Source: Pseudarthrobacter chlorophenolicus A6
GTDB lineage: Bacteria > Actinomycetota > Actinomycetes > Actinomycetales > Micrococcaceae
NCBI RefSeq assembly: GCF_000022025.1
Contig: NC_011886.1
Span: 62,001 to 126,000 of the forward strand
Reading direction: 5' to 3'
DNA: 64,000 nt
The notes below the pieces were generated by a model. That model saw nothing but the letters and a program-made list of their open reading frames with translations, did no database searches and was not told the origin of the DNA. The translations under genes were made by a program, and so were the position numbers. Shown here in pieces: positions 42,808 to 51,759 of the stretch (its first letter is position 1; the number at the start of each line of letters is the position of its first letter).

Positions 42808-44178
42808 ATGAGCACTACCCACAGCAGCGCCGCCACCACCGGCGCCGTCCGCACCAGCGGGGCGGCAGGGTCCGGACCGCGGGATCCCAAGAAGGCCGCG
42901 ATGAGCGGGTGGATCGGAAGCGCCCTTGAGTACTACGACTTTGCGCTGTACTCGCTGGCCGCCACGCTGGTATTCCCCACCATCTTCTTCCCGTCGGAGA
43001 ACCCCACCGTCGGCATTATCGCCTCGCTGGCCACCTATGCGGTGGGCTACGTGTCCCGGCCCATCGGCGCCGTGGTCCTCGGCGCCTACGGCGACCGGAA
43101 GGGCCGCAAGAGCGTGCTGGTCTTCGCGATGCTGCTCATGGGCTTCGCCACCTTCGCCGTGGGGCTCCTCCCCACCTACGGTCAGGTGGGCCTCCTGGCT
43201 CCGGCCCTGCTGGTGGTCCTCCGCCTGATCCAGGGCTTCGCCGTGGCCGGGGAACTGGGCGGCGCCAGCGCAATGATCGTGGAGCACTCACCGGATGCCA
43301 GGCGCGGCTTCTTCGCCAGCTTCAGCCTGCAGGGCACCCAGGTGGGCTCCATCCTGGCCACCGCAGTTTTGCTTCCGCTGTCCGCGGCCCTCCCGGCGGA
43401 CCAGTTTGCGTCATGGGGCTGGCGCATCCCGTTCCTGCTGAGCGCCGTGGTGATCTTTGCCGGCTACTTCATCCGCCGCCGGGTCCAGGAACCGCCCGCC
43501 TACGCTGCAACATCCGGCGACACCGCGCAGAAGCAGCGCTTCCCGTTAGTGGAGCTGCTGCGGACCCGCCCCGGTGCCCTGGTGCGGTGCATCCTGATGA
43601 CCTTCGCGAACGTCATAGGCATGGCCACCCTGATCTTCGGCGTCTCCTATGCCACCCAGAAGGGCTACGGCAACGGGTTCTCCAGCAGCGAGTTCCTGTG
43701 GGTCACGCTGGTGGCCAACATCGCTGCCGTCGTGACCATCCCGCTTTTCGGTGCGCTGTCCGACCGGATCGGCCGCCGCACGCTGATGGCCGGTGGCGGT
43801 CTGCTGGGCGGCGTGATGGTGGGCGGTTACCTGTGGGCGATCGAACAGGGCAGCCTGCCGCTGGTGTTCGTCTCCGTGGTGATCGTGCAGGGCATCTTCT
43901 TCCAGATGTGGAACGCCACCTTCGCCACGTTCTTCCAGGAGCAGTTCCCCATGCGCATCCGCGTCACCGGGTTTGCCGTCTCGCAGAACATCGGCCTGAT
44001 GATCGCGTCCTTCTTCCCCAGCATCTTCACGGCCATCGCCCCTCCGGGCACCGCCAACGTGCCGCTCACCATCGGGCTGACCACGTTCGTGATCTGCCTG
44101 GTGGCCACCGTGGCCACGCTGATGTCCTCGGACACTAAGGGCAAGTCGCTCGAGGACCTGGAGGCTCACAAGGCCTAA
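42808..44178 (+). CDS. MFS transporter, metabolite:H+ symporter (MHS) type, 456 aa
   Basis: Twelve-helix symporter with the MHS signature SRPIGAVVLGAYGDRKGRKS (about residues 83-102) and LIQGFAVAGELGGASAMIVE. Relatives (ShiA, ProP, KgtP, CitA) take up shikimate, osmolytes or dicarboxylates. ATG 42808 with AAGGA upstream. It has its own strong promoter with an operator at the start point, and a terminator downstream. Confidence 0.9.
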   Translation: MSTTHSSAATTGAVRTSGAAGSGPRDPKKAAMSGWIGSALEYYDFALYSLAATLVFPTIFFPSENPTVGIIASLATYAVGYVSRPIGAVVLGAYGDRKGRKSVLVFAMLLMGFATFAVGLLPTYGQVGLLAPALLVVLRLIQGFAVAGELGGASAMIVEHSPDARRGFFASFSLQGTQVGSILATAVLLPLSAALPADQFASWGWRIPFLLSAVVIFAGYFIRRRVQEPPAYAATSGDTAQKQRFPLVELLRTRPGALVRCILMTFANVIGMATLIFGVSYATQKGYGNGFSSSEFLWVTLVANIAAVVTIPLFGALSDRIGRRTLMAGGGLLGGVMVGGYLWAIEQGSLPLVFVSVVIVQGIFFQMWNATFATFFQEQFPMRIRVTGFAVSQNIGLMIASFFPSIFTAIAPPGTANVPLTIGLTTFVICLVATVATLMSSDTKGKSLEDLEAHKA

Positions 44179-44239
44179 GAGGCCTGACTGCCGCAGCGGC
44201 GGGAAAGCCTTAAGGGCCGGCGCCGCTGGGCCAGGCGCG

Positions 44240-44272
44240 AAGGAGGGGGCAGCATGGTGCTGCCCCCTCCTT
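44240..44272 (+). terminator. Terminator after the MHS transporter
   Basis: A 15-bp perfect stem (AAGGAGGGGGCAGCA / TGCTGCCCCCTCCTT) with a 3-nt loop, 61 nt after the stop. Confidence 0.9.
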
Positions 44273-44400
44273 TGCGTGCCGTCCACGGGGAGGAGACCGC
44301 GCCGGCTGTCCCCTCCTTTTTGTCTGCTGTCGCCGATTCTGCCGCCTCCCGCACGCATGATTGCACGCATGATGTGGCCCGAAACAGGACGCCTGCATAG

Positions 44401-44410
44401 TTGTATACAA
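44401..44410. promoter_or_regulatory. GntR/FCD operator
   Basis: TTGTATACAA, a perfect 10-bp palindrome of the type bound by FadR/VanR-like GntR regulators, 26 bp before the gntR ATG; it suggests autoregulation. Confidence 0.65.
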
Positions 44411-44436
44411 GTATGCTTAGAAGCGGAGGTCCCACC

Positions 44437-45102
44437 ATGCCAGCAATTCCCGCCCGGAACACGGGCGCCCACGTTGTCTACGCCGAGCTGAAGCGGCGCA
44501 TCCTCAGCCTCGACCTGAAGCCCGGGGAGCGCATCTACGAACCGGCCATGGCCACCGCCCTGCAGGTCAGCAGGACGCCGCTGCGTGAGGCGATCAGGCG
44601 GCTGATCTCAGAGAATCTCCTGGAGCAGCAACCCACAGGCGGCGTGGTGGTCCCGGTGCTGGACGAAGCAGAGATTTCGGAGCTGTACGAGGTCCGCGCG
44701 GCCGTGGAGTCACTCATGGCGCGGAACGCCTGCCTGAAAGCGACACCCGCCGACCTCGACGAACTCCACGGGATCCTGGCCAGGAACGCCGCGCTGGTGG
44801 AGTTTGCCGACGACGCCATGCGGCAGGGCATGGCCCTGCACGCCAGGATCGCCGTGATCGCCGGCAATTCGTGGGCCGGGCGGTTCCACGACCAGGTGTC
44901 CAGCCAGATGGAGCGCTACCGGCACTACACCAACAGCACCCAAAGGCGGCGGGACCAGGCGCTGGCACAGCACCGGGCACTGGTTGAAGCAATTGCCACC
45001 GGCGACCCGGAGCAGGCAGCCAAAATGGCCTTTGACCATGTGATGGGCGCACGCGACGCCGCCGTCCGCGCCCTCTCTGGCAAGAACGGAGCCGGCTCAT
45101 GA
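44437..45102 (+). CDS. GntR-family (FCD) transcriptional regulator, 221 aa
   Basis: Winged helix near residues 10-75 (LKRRILSLDLKPGERIYEPA, ALQVSRTPLREAIRRLISEN) and an FCD sensor domain after residue 85. The ATG at 44437 follows GGAGG at ideal spacing. The end overlaps the next MFS gene by 4 nt (ATGA), so the two are co-transcribed and the regulator may respond to that transporter's substrate. Confidence 0.88.
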   Translation: MPAIPARNTGAHVVYAELKRRILSLDLKPGERIYEPAMATALQVSRTPLREAIRRLISENLLEQQPTGGVVVPVLDEAEISELYEVRAAVESLMARNACLKATPADLDELHGILARNAALVEFADDAMRQGMALHARIAVIAGNSWAGRFHDQVSSQMERYRHYTNSTQRRRDQALAQHRALVEAIATGDPEQAAKMAFDHVMGARDAAVRALSGKNGAGS

Positions 45103-46274
45103 TCGGAGAACTCGGCCGGCGCTCGGCCACCGCCCTGCTCCTGCACTCAGCCCTGATCCAGGCCGTCACGTTCCTGGTGCGGCCGGCCGCCACCTACCGT
45201 GCGCTGGAGCTGGACGTTCCGGGCTTTGCCTTGGGCCTTCTGGCGGCCAGCTACGCAGTCTTTCCCCTGCTCCTCGCGGTTCCCACGGGCGGACTGGTGG
45301 ACCGCCTGGGTGAGCGGCGGCTCATGGCGATCGGGTCCGGCGTCGTGCTTGCCTGCTCCGCGTTCCTGCTGTTCTGGGGTTCGTCCATCACTGCCCTGGT
45401 TATTGGAACCGCCTTCCTGGGCGCCGGCCAGCTGGCTTGCGTGGTGGGACAGCAGGCGGTGGTGGCGAACAACGCTGCGGCAAGCCGGATGGACTCCGCT
45501 TTTGGATACCTGACGTTTGCCGCCTCGCTGGGCCAGGCCCTGGGACCGCTGGCAATTTCCCTGGTGGGCGGCAACTCGATCCAGCCGGACACTAACATGA
45601 TCTTCCTCCTGGCCGTCGTCATGAGCGCGGTCCTTTTCCTTGACACCTTCCTGGTCTCTGCCGAGGTCAGCGGAGGCACCAGGAAGGCCGGCGAAGTGGA
45701 CGGGGGCAAGGGCAGTGCCATCGCGCTGCTCAAGACCCCCGGCGTGGCCCGGGCCCTGGCCACCAGCGCAACGGTCCTCGCCGTGGTGGACCTGACCATG
45801 GTCTACCTTCCCGCACTCGGAACGGACCGGGGCCTCACCGCGGCCACCGTCGGCGCAATGCTCACCGTCCGCGCAGTATTCTCCATGGTGTCCCGTCTCC
45901 TGCTGGGCCGGGTTTCACGGCGGATTGGCCGCATGCGGCTGCTGGTCACCAGCCTGGCGCTATCGACGGCCGCCCTGGCCGCTGCGGCCATTCCCATGCC
46001 CGCCTGGCTGCTGTTCGTGGTGATGGCTGTGCTGGGGCTGGGCCTTGGTATCGGCCAGCCGCTCACCATGTCTTGGCTGTCGTCGCAGGCACCGGCCGGT
46101 CAGCGCGGACGGGCCCTCGCCCTGCGCCTCGCCGGAAACCGCGTGGGCCAGGTGGTGCTCCCGAGCGCCATCGGCGTCGTGGCGGCAGGCCTCGGGGCCG
46201 CAGGAGTGTTCCTCGCATCAGCGGTGGTGGTGGGCGGGAGCATGGTGCTGCTCCGCGGGGTCAAACTGGACTGA
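45099..46274 (+). CDS. MFS transporter, 391 aa
   Basis: Twelve-helix major facilitator with the cytoplasmic loop motif GGLVDRLGERRLMAIGSG (about 65-82) and the weaker second-half version GRVSRRIGRMRLL. It looks drug- or metabolite-exporter-like. No substrate can be assigned. Translationally coupled to the GntR gene. Confidence 0.85.
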   Translation: MIGELGRRSATALLLHSALIQAVTFLVRPAATYRALELDVPGFALGLLAASYAVFPLLLAVPTGGLVDRLGERRLMAIGSGVVLACSAFLLFWGSSITALVIGTAFLGAGQLACVVGQQAVVANNAAASRMDSAFGYLTFAASLGQALGPLAISLVGGNSIQPDTNMIFLLAVVMSAVLFLDTFLVSAEVSGGTRKAGEVDGGKGSAIALLKTPGVARALATSATVLAVVDLTMVYLPALGTDRGLTAATVGAMLTVRAVFSMVSRLLLGRVSRRIGRMRLLVTSLALSTAALAAAAIPMPAWLLFVVMAVLGLGLGIGQPLTMSWLSSQAPAGQRGRALALRLAGNRVGQVVLPSAIGVVAAGLGAAGVFLASAVVVGGSMVLLRGVKLD

Positions 46275-46283
46275 CCCGTGCCC

Positions 46284-46325
46284 GCGTCACGCCGGGGCAG
46301 GCTTGATGAGAACGCACGACGGCGG
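46284..46325. repeat. Partial copy of palindromic repeat family B
   Basis: GTCACGCCGGGGCAGGCTTG from 46286 to GACGGCGG near 46325, a diverged left half of the element. The full copy begins 27 bp further on, so two units are nearly in tandem. Confidence 0.7.
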
Positions 46326-46350
46326 CCTCCGCTTTGGGGGCCGCCGCTTG

Positions 46351-46457
46351 CCGTCACGCCGGGCATGCTTTTGCCGGACGCACGACGCCGGAGCCCCGGG
46401 TTTCCGGGGTTTTGCACCGGAGGCGGGCCGAAAGCGTGCCGTGCGTGACGCCGTCGT
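46351..46457. repeat. Palindromic repeat family B, full-length copy 2
   Basis: GTCACGCCGGGCATGCTTTT at 46353 and AAAGCGTGCC-GTGCGTGAC ending at 46449, followed by GCCGTCGT. The centre also matches copy 1 (CCGGGTTTCCGGGG). It lies in the gap between convergent MFS and protease genes. Confidence 0.85.
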
Positions 46458-46473
46458 CCGTCCTGAACGCAAA

Positions 46474-46507
46474 ACGGCGGGTCCCGGACGGTGCCGGGAC
46501 CCGCCGT
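46474..46507 (-). terminator. Terminator of the secreted protease gene
   Basis: A 14-bp perfect stem (ACGGCGGGTCCCGG / CCGGGACCCGCCGT) followed on the minus strand by TTTTGCG, 5 nt after the protease stop. Confidence 0.88.
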
Positions 46508-46512
46508 CCGTC

Positions 46513-47496
46513 CTAGGAAGCTGAGGACGCGGTGTTGTACGCCTGCTGGATCACTGAACCCCAGTACGGGCCGTACATCTTGGTGGAGTTGGTGCCGTAG
46601 CCGTAGCTGTTGACCGAGTTCTGGTAGCCGCTGGAGCTGGTGCCGATGAACCACGGTCCGCCCGAGGAGCCGCCCGTCATGTTGCAGGGGATTCCCTGGC
46701 TGTTGAACTGGGGGTTGTACGGATCGTTGGTGGCGGTGCCGGAGCAGCTCTTCAGTGATTCGCCGTTGAACGGTGACGCTGCCGGGTAGCCGAATGCCTT
46801 GTAGGCGAGGCCGCGGGCGGCATTGAAGCTCACGCCGGAGGCCCCGACGACGTCGGCCAGGTTGCGGCCGTTGAGCTGGCTCATCACGGCAAAGCCCGTG
46901 TCATATTCCATGCTGCCGGACGAGCTCCACTGAGTGGGGGCGTACAGAGCCTTGGCCGTCCACTTTCCGTAGGGTGCGGAGCCGTTCAGGTAGGCGGGAA
47001 CGAACGTGAATTTGGTGGCGAAGGCTCCGGGGCCTTCATTGAGGCAGTGGCCGGCGGTGGAGACGGTGTTGCGGTTGGTGGACACTACCGAGTTGGCCGA
47101 GCAGACGTAGTTGGTGCCGCCGAGGGTGAAGAACACCTTGCCGATGTGGGACACCGGAGTTTCGCTGGCGTTGGCCTTCGCCTGGATCTGGGGTGCGGAG
47201 CCCTGGATCTTGGTTTCCGGGCCCTTGGCCTGCTCCGGCAGGACAGCCGGGCTGGCCTTCTGCCGGTCCACGGCCTTCTTTGCCAGAACGTCCGCCGGGA
47301 TGGCCGACTTCATGCGTTCCGGTGTCCAGTAGTCGGCGCCGCTGGTGTCGGTGACTGCCGCGCTGCTGACGCCGGCAACATCCTTGTTGTCCGGTTGTGC
47401 GGGCGCCGCCGTTGCCTGACCAGCTGAGCAAAGGGCGAACAGGGCTGCGGTGGTGAGGCTCATGAGGCTTGTGGCCAGAGTCCTGGTTGATGTCAT
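46513..47496 (-). CDS. Secreted trypsin-like serine protease (S1/V8-like), 327 aa
   Basis: Signal peptide ends near AGQATA-AP (about residue 31), and a propeptide-like segment follows to about 110. The protease domain shows the full triad: His in STAGHCLN (about 153), Asp in MEYDTGFAVM (about 206) and Ser in TGGSSGGPW (about 285). Cysteines at VCS/HCLN and KSC/IPCN could form two disulfides. The ATG at 47496 with GAGG upstream starts the signal peptide; a longer in-frame reading to 47826 would overlap the MOSC gene. A terminator follows directly. Confidence 0.9.
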   Translation of the reverse strand: MTSTRTLATSLMSLTTAALFALCSAGQATAAPAQPDNKDVAGVSSAAVTDTSGADYWTPERMKSAIPADVLAKKAVDRQKASPAVLPEQAKGPETKIQGSAPQIQAKANASETPVSHIGKVFFTLGGTNYVCSANSVVSTNRNTVSTAGHCLNEGPGAFATKFTFVPAYLNGSAPYGKWTAKALYAPTQWSSSGSMEYDTGFAVMSQLNGRNLADVVGASGVSFNAARGLAYKAFGYPAASPFNGESLKSCSGTATNDPYNPQFNSQGIPCNMTGGSSGGPWFIGTSSSGYQNSVNSYGYGTNSTKMYGPYWGSVIQQAYNTASSAS

Positions 47497-47636
47497 AGCT
47501 GTCCTCGGTAGGTTCGGGTGAAGCGGACCTGTTGGGTGGTCCGCTGGAGAGAACTTATCCCGGTATGACAAAGTTGTAAATAAAATTCTGCAATCGGTTA
47601 ATGAATGCACAAACCTGTAATGAGAAAAAACCGGAC

Positions 47637-48209
47637 TTAGGGCAGCCGGGACGCCCGGAGAACGCTGGCTTCCCCGGCCCTGGCCGGATCCAGCGGCACC
47701 GGGCTGACCAGCACGGCCGGTCCGGCGTGCAGCTGTCCGCCGGAGACAGCCCGGCAGCGGATGCCGCCCCGTCCCCGCATGGCCGGATGGGCCCCGGGCG
47801 CCAGCATTTCGTTCATCCACGCACACGGCTGGGCGTGCCGGCCGCCAAAGAAGGACACGGAGGATCCGCCTGATTCCAGCGTGAAGTCCTGCCCCAGCAG
47901 AGGCGGCAGCTGCGCCCCGCGGAGGATCACGTTGCGCCGCGTCAGGAGGGGATTGAAGGGTCCGGCCCCCAGCCCGGCCGCGATGGCCTCCAGCGATTCG
48001 ACGGCGAACAGGGTCACCGCGGCGTCCATGTGCGCGGCCTTGCCGAAGAACCTGTCACCCACGATGCCCTTGCCGGCCACCACCTCGGCAACCTCGGCAT
48101 CAGCGGTGGGCACGTCAGCGGCTCCGTCCCGCGCCCGGCCGAAGTAGGCGTGCGCGGGGGACACCAGCAGGTGCAGGATCTCGACGTCGTACCGGAACTT
48201 TTCGGCCAT
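47637..48209 (-). CDS. MOSC-domain protein, 190 aa
   Basis: MOSC (molybdenum cofactor sulfurase C-terminal) domain. The segments VAGKGIVGDRFFG, NPLLTRRNVILRG and CAWMNEMLAPG carry the motif order of the family, with a conserved Cys near residue 140 (QPCAWM). MOSC proteins handle molybdenum-cofactor sulfur or reduce N-hydroxylated bases. Start at ATG 48209; an in-frame ATG at 48236 is less likely. Divergent from the hydrolase gene. Confidence 0.85.
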   Translation of the reverse strand: MAEKFRYDVEILHLLVSPAHAYFGRARDGAADVPTADAEVAEVVAGKGIVGDRFFGKAAHMDAAVTLFAVESLEAIAAGLGAGPFNPLLTRRNVILRGAQLPPLLGQDFTLESGGSSVSFFGGRHAQPCAWMNEMLAPGAHPAMRGRGGIRCRAVSGGQLHAGPAVLVSPVPLDPARAGEASVLRASRLP

Positions 48210-48269
48210 ACGGCCAGCGTAGGCCAGCCCTGCCACGAAAACAGGCCGCCGGTGGAATGATCAGGAACC

Positions 48270-49241
48270 ATGGACTCCTCTTTCCCGGCGGCAACAGCTG
48301 CCCCCGCCAGGCGCCGGACCGCGATCTACTGGGCCTCGGCGGTGTGCGCTGCCGCGCTCATCGCGGTTCCGGCCTGGATGCTGGTGGCGAATCCGGCTGT
48401 CCTGGGCGGGCACCCGCTGCTGCCGGGCCTGCTGATCGCGGCCGCCGTCGTCGGACTCTTCTGGGCCGTCCTCCTCTGGCGCCGCCGGGACTCACCCCGT
48501 CCCCGTTCGCTGGTGCGGGCCATTGGCGCGTGGGCAGGGCGGATCGCCGTCCTGGCGCTGGTGGCGGCGCTGGCGTGGCTCAACCCGTTTGCCTACCAGC
48601 CGGGAGCGGCGGCGGAGGCCGGCCCCACGTCAGACCTGATCGTCACCGAAACGAACACCACCATCACCATGACGCCCGACGGCGGCCGGGCACCTACCAA
48701 GGGACTGGTCTTCTACCCGGGCGCCCGGGTAGACGCGCGTGCCTACCAGGACATCCTGGCCCCGGCCGTCGGCGCAGGGGTCCGGGTGGTCATCCTGAAG
48801 GAGCCGCTGGGGCTCAGCCTGCTGGAGGCCAACCAGGCCCGCAGCGCGATGGCGGACAACCCGGACATCACCACCTGGGCAGTGGGTGGCCACTCACTCG
48901 GCGGGGTGGCCGCATCCTCGTTTGCCCAGAGCAACGCCGACGTCAAAGGCCTGGTCCTCTACGCCTCCTACCCGCTGGATTCCCTCCGCGACCGCAGCGG
49001 TCTGAAGGTCCTCTCGGTTTCCGGCACCAAGGACGGGCTCAGCACCCCGGCAAAGATCGACGCCTCCCTGGAGCTCCTGCCCGCGGACACGGAATTTACG
49101 GCAGTCCAGGGCGGAGTGCACGCCTTCTTCGGCGACTACGGCGCGCAGCCCGGCGACGGCGACCCCGGCATCAGCCGCGAGGCCGCGCAGGAACAGATCG
49201 CCGCCGCTACGGTCACCTTCCTGGGGCAGCTGCAGGGCTAG
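48270..49241 (+). CDS. Membrane-anchored alpha/beta hydrolase, 323 aa
   Basis: Three N-terminal helices (about 16-110) precede an extracytoplasmic hydrolase domain. Ser nucleophile in VGGHSLGGVAA (about residue 211), acid in SGTKDGLSTP (about 253) and His in GGVHAFFGDYG (about 282). The family (abhydrolase 5/dienelactone-like) is widespread in Gram-positive bacteria with unknown substrates. Followed by a repeat of family C and a convergent UvrA-like gene. Confidence 0.83.
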   Translation: MDSSFPAATAAPARRRTAIYWASAVCAAALIAVPAWMLVANPAVLGGHPLLPGLLIAAAVVGLFWAVLLWRRRDSPRPRSLVRAIGAWAGRIAVLALVAALAWLNPFAYQPGAAAEAGPTSDLIVTETNTTITMTPDGGRAPTKGLVFYPGARVDARAYQDILAPAVGAGVRVVILKEPLGLSLLEANQARSAMADNPDITTWAVGGHSLGGVAASSFAQSNADVKGLVLYASYPLDSLRDRSGLKVLSVSGTKDGLSTPAKIDASLELLPADTEFTAVQGGVHAFFGDYGAQPGDGDPGISREAAQEQIAAATVTFLGQLQG

Positions 49242-49242
49242 G

Positions 49243-49282
49243 TTTCGGCAGGCTCAACCACCGGCGACAAGCTCAACCACCG
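49243..49282. repeat. Dispersed repeat family C, two units in tandem
   Basis: TTTCGGCAGGCTCAACCACCG (49243-49263) then CGACAAGCTCAACCACCG (49265-49282). The unit TTTCGGCA[A/G]GC[C/T]CAACCACCG also occurs at 20026-20046. It lies between convergent genes. Confidence 0.7.
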
Positions 49283-49293
49283 CTGGGTCGGCT

Positions 49294-51684
49294 TTAGGCG
49301 CCCACGTAGGCGGCAAGGTGCTGCCCGGTGAGCGTGGACCGCGCCGCCACGAGATCGGCCGGCGTGCCCTCGAAAACCACCGTGCCGCCGTCGTGCCCTG
49401 CCCCGGGCCCAATGTCGATGATCCAGTCCGCGTGCGCCATGACCGCCTGGTGGTGCTCGATGACAATCACCGATTTCCCGGACTTCACCAGCCGGTCCAG
49501 CAGGCCCAGGAGCTGCTCCACGTCGGCCAGGTGCAGGCCGGTGGTGGGCTCGTCGAGGATGTAGACGTCGCCCTTCTCCGCCATCTGGGTGGCCAGCTTC
49601 AGCCGCTGGCGCTCGCCGCCGGAGAGCGTGGTGAGCGGCTGGCCGAGGGTGATGTAGCCCAGGCCCACGTCCGCGAGCCGTTCCAGGATCTTGTGCGCGG
49701 CAGGGGTCTTGGCCTCACCGTCGGCGAAGTACTGCAGCGCGGCGTCCACTGACATGTCGAACACGTCCGCGATGCTGCTGCCGCCCAGCGTGTACTCCAG
49801 CACGGCAGCCTGGAACCGGCGGCCTTCACAGTCCTCGCAGGTGGACTCCACCGTGGCCATGACGCCGAGCTCGGTGAAGATCACGCCGGCGCCGTTGCAG
49901 GTGGGGCAGGCACCCTCGGAGTTGGCGCTGAACAGTGCCGGCTTGACCCCGTTGGCCTTGGCGAACGCCTTGCGCACCGGCTCCAGCAGCCCGGTGTAGG
50001 TAGCGGGGTTGCTGCGCCGCGAGCCCTTGATGGCGCCCTGGTCGATGACCAGCACGCCCTCGCGCTTGGCCAGCGAGCCGTGGATGAGCGAGCTCTTTCC
50101 GGACCCGGCCACGCCGGTGACCACGCACAGCACGCCCAGCGGCACGTCGATGTCCACGTTCTTGAGGTTGTTGGTGGCGGCGCCGCGCACTTCCAAGGCC
50201 CCGGTAGCCGCCCGGACCGCATCCTTGATCCGGGCGCGGTCGTCCAGGTGGCGGCCGGTGACCGTGTCGCTGGAACGCAGCCCGTCGACGTCGCCCTCGT
50301 AGACAATCTCGCCGCCGCCGGTGCCGGCCATCGGGCCGAGGTCGACGACGTGATCGGCGATGGCGATCGTCTCCGGTTTGTGCTCCACCACCAGGACGGT
50401 GTTGCCTTTGTCCCGCAGCTGCAGCAGGAGGTTGTTCATCCGTTCGATGTCGTGCGGGTGCAGCCCGATGGTGGGCTCGTCGAAGACATAGGTGACGTCG
50501 GTGAGGGAGGAGCCCAGATGGCGGATCATCTTGGTGCGCTGCGCCTCGCCGCCGGAGAGCGTGCCCGCGGGCCGATCCAGTGAGAGGTACCCCAGGCCGA
50601 TCTCGGTGAAGGAGTCCAGCAGGTCCCGGAGCCCGGCCAGCAGCGGCCGGACGGAGGGCTCGTCGAGCTCCCGGATCCATTGGGCAAGGTCGCTGATCTG
50701 CATGGTGCACAGGTCCGCGATGCTCTTGCCGTTGATCTTCGATCCCAGGGCTTCCGGCGTCAGGCGGGTCCCCTTGCATTCGGGGCAAAGCGCGAAGGTG
50801 ACGGCGCGCTCCACGAAGCGGCGGACGTGTGGCTGCATGGCCTCCACGTCCTTGGACAGCATGGACTTCTGGATCTTGGGGATGATGCCCTCGAACGTGA
50901 GGTTCACGCCCTCCACCTTGATCTTGGTGGGTTCCGCGAACAGCATGGTGTCCAGCTGTTTCTTGGTGAAGGACGCGATGGGCTTGTCCATCGGCAGGCC
51001 CATGCCCTCGAACAGCCGGCCGTACCAGCCGTCCATCGAATACCCCGGCACGGTCAGGGCGCCCTCGGCGAGGGTCTTTGAATCGTCGTACAGCGCGGTC
51101 CGGTCGATGTCGCTGACGTTGCCCATGCCTTCGCAGCGCGGGCACATGCCGCCCAGGTAGGTGGCCTGCTGGACGATGCTCTTTTCCACCCGGCCGCCCT
51201 TCTCGGTGCTCATCACGCCGCTGGCTTTGCGGGTGGGCACGTTGAAGGAGAACGCGGTGGGCGGGCCCACGTAGGGCTTGCCCAGGCGGCTGAAGAGGAT
51301 CCTGAGCATGGCGTTTGCGTCAGTGGCGGTGCCCACGGTGGAGCGCGGGTTGGCGCCCATCCGCTCCTGGTCCACGATGATGGCCGTGGTCAGGCCCTCC
51401 AGCCGGTCCACGTCCGGGCGGGCCAGGCTGGGCATGAAACCCTGCACGAACGCACTGTAGGTTTCGTTGATCATCCGCTGCGATTCGGCGGCGATGGTGG
51501 CGAAGACCAGCGAGCTCTTGCCGGAACCGGAGACGCCGGTGAACACCGTCAGCCGGCGCTTGGGCAGTTCCAGGCTGACGTCCTTGAGGTTGTTCTCCCG
51601 TGCGCCCTGCACGCTGATCAGGTCGTGGCTGTCGGCGACGTGCGCCGCCGCCGCCCGGTTGTCGGTGCCGGTATCCGTGCTCAT
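49294..51684 (-). CDS. UvrA2-type excinuclease-like ABC ATPase, 796 aa
   Basis: Two ABC modules with Walker A GVSGSGKSSL (about 50) and GVAGSGKSSL (about 525), and signatures LSGGEAQRTKM (about 375) and LSGGERQRLKL (about 700). Zinc-finger pairs are CPRCEGMGNV, CPECKGTRL and CPTCNGAG...CEDCEG. At 796 aa it is clearly shorter than UvrA (about 950), as in UvrA2/DrrC-type paralogues linked to drug tolerance. No uvrB or uvrC gene is nearby. Confidence 0.9.
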   Translation of the reverse strand: MSTDTGTDNRAAAAHVADSHDLISVQGARENNLKDVSLELPKRRLTVFTGVSGSGKSSLVFATIAAESQRMINETYSAFVQGFMPSLARPDVDRLEGLTTAIIVDQERMGANPRSTVGTATDANAMLRILFSRLGKPYVGPPTAFSFNVPTRKASGVMSTEKGGRVEKSIVQQATYLGGMCPRCEGMGNVSDIDRTALYDDSKTLAEGALTVPGYSMDGWYGRLFEGMGLPMDKPIASFTKKQLDTMLFAEPTKIKVEGVNLTFEGIIPKIQKSMLSKDVEAMQPHVRRFVERAVTFALCPECKGTRLTPEALGSKINGKSIADLCTMQISDLAQWIRELDEPSVRPLLAGLRDLLDSFTEIGLGYLSLDRPAGTLSGGEAQRTKMIRHLGSSLTDVTYVFDEPTIGLHPHDIERMNNLLLQLRDKGNTVLVVEHKPETIAIADHVVDLGPMAGTGGGEIVYEGDVDGLRSSDTVTGRHLDDRARIKDAVRAATGALEVRGAATNNLKNVDIDVPLGVLCVVTGVAGSGKSSLIHGSLAKREGVLVIDQGAIKGSRRSNPATYTGLLEPVRKAFAKANGVKPALFSANSEGACPTCNGAGVIFTELGVMATVESTCEDCEGRRFQAAVLEYTLGGSSIADVFDMSVDAALQYFADGEAKTPAAHKILERLADVGLGYITLGQPLTTLSGGERQRLKLATQMAEKGDVYILDEPTTGLHLADVEQLLGLLDRLVKSGKSVIVIEHHQAVMAHADWIIDIGPGAGHDGGTVVFEGTPADLVAARSTLTGQHLAAYVGA

Positions 51685-51759
51685 CGAGCCTCCATCTCGT
51701 TGGGCGGCGCTGAAGGGAGGCTGCGCGGGCAGCCTCCCTCCGCCGTCGTTGGTATCAGC

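Noticed and set aside
44401..44436. TTG 44401 as start of the second gntR gene
   Set aside because: It is part of the TTGTATACAA operator and has no ribosome binding site; ATG 44437 has GGAGG at ideal distance.
46513..47826. 437-codon version of the secreted protease
   Set aside because: The first 110 codons overlap the MOSC gene and would hide the signal peptide, which clearly starts at 47496.
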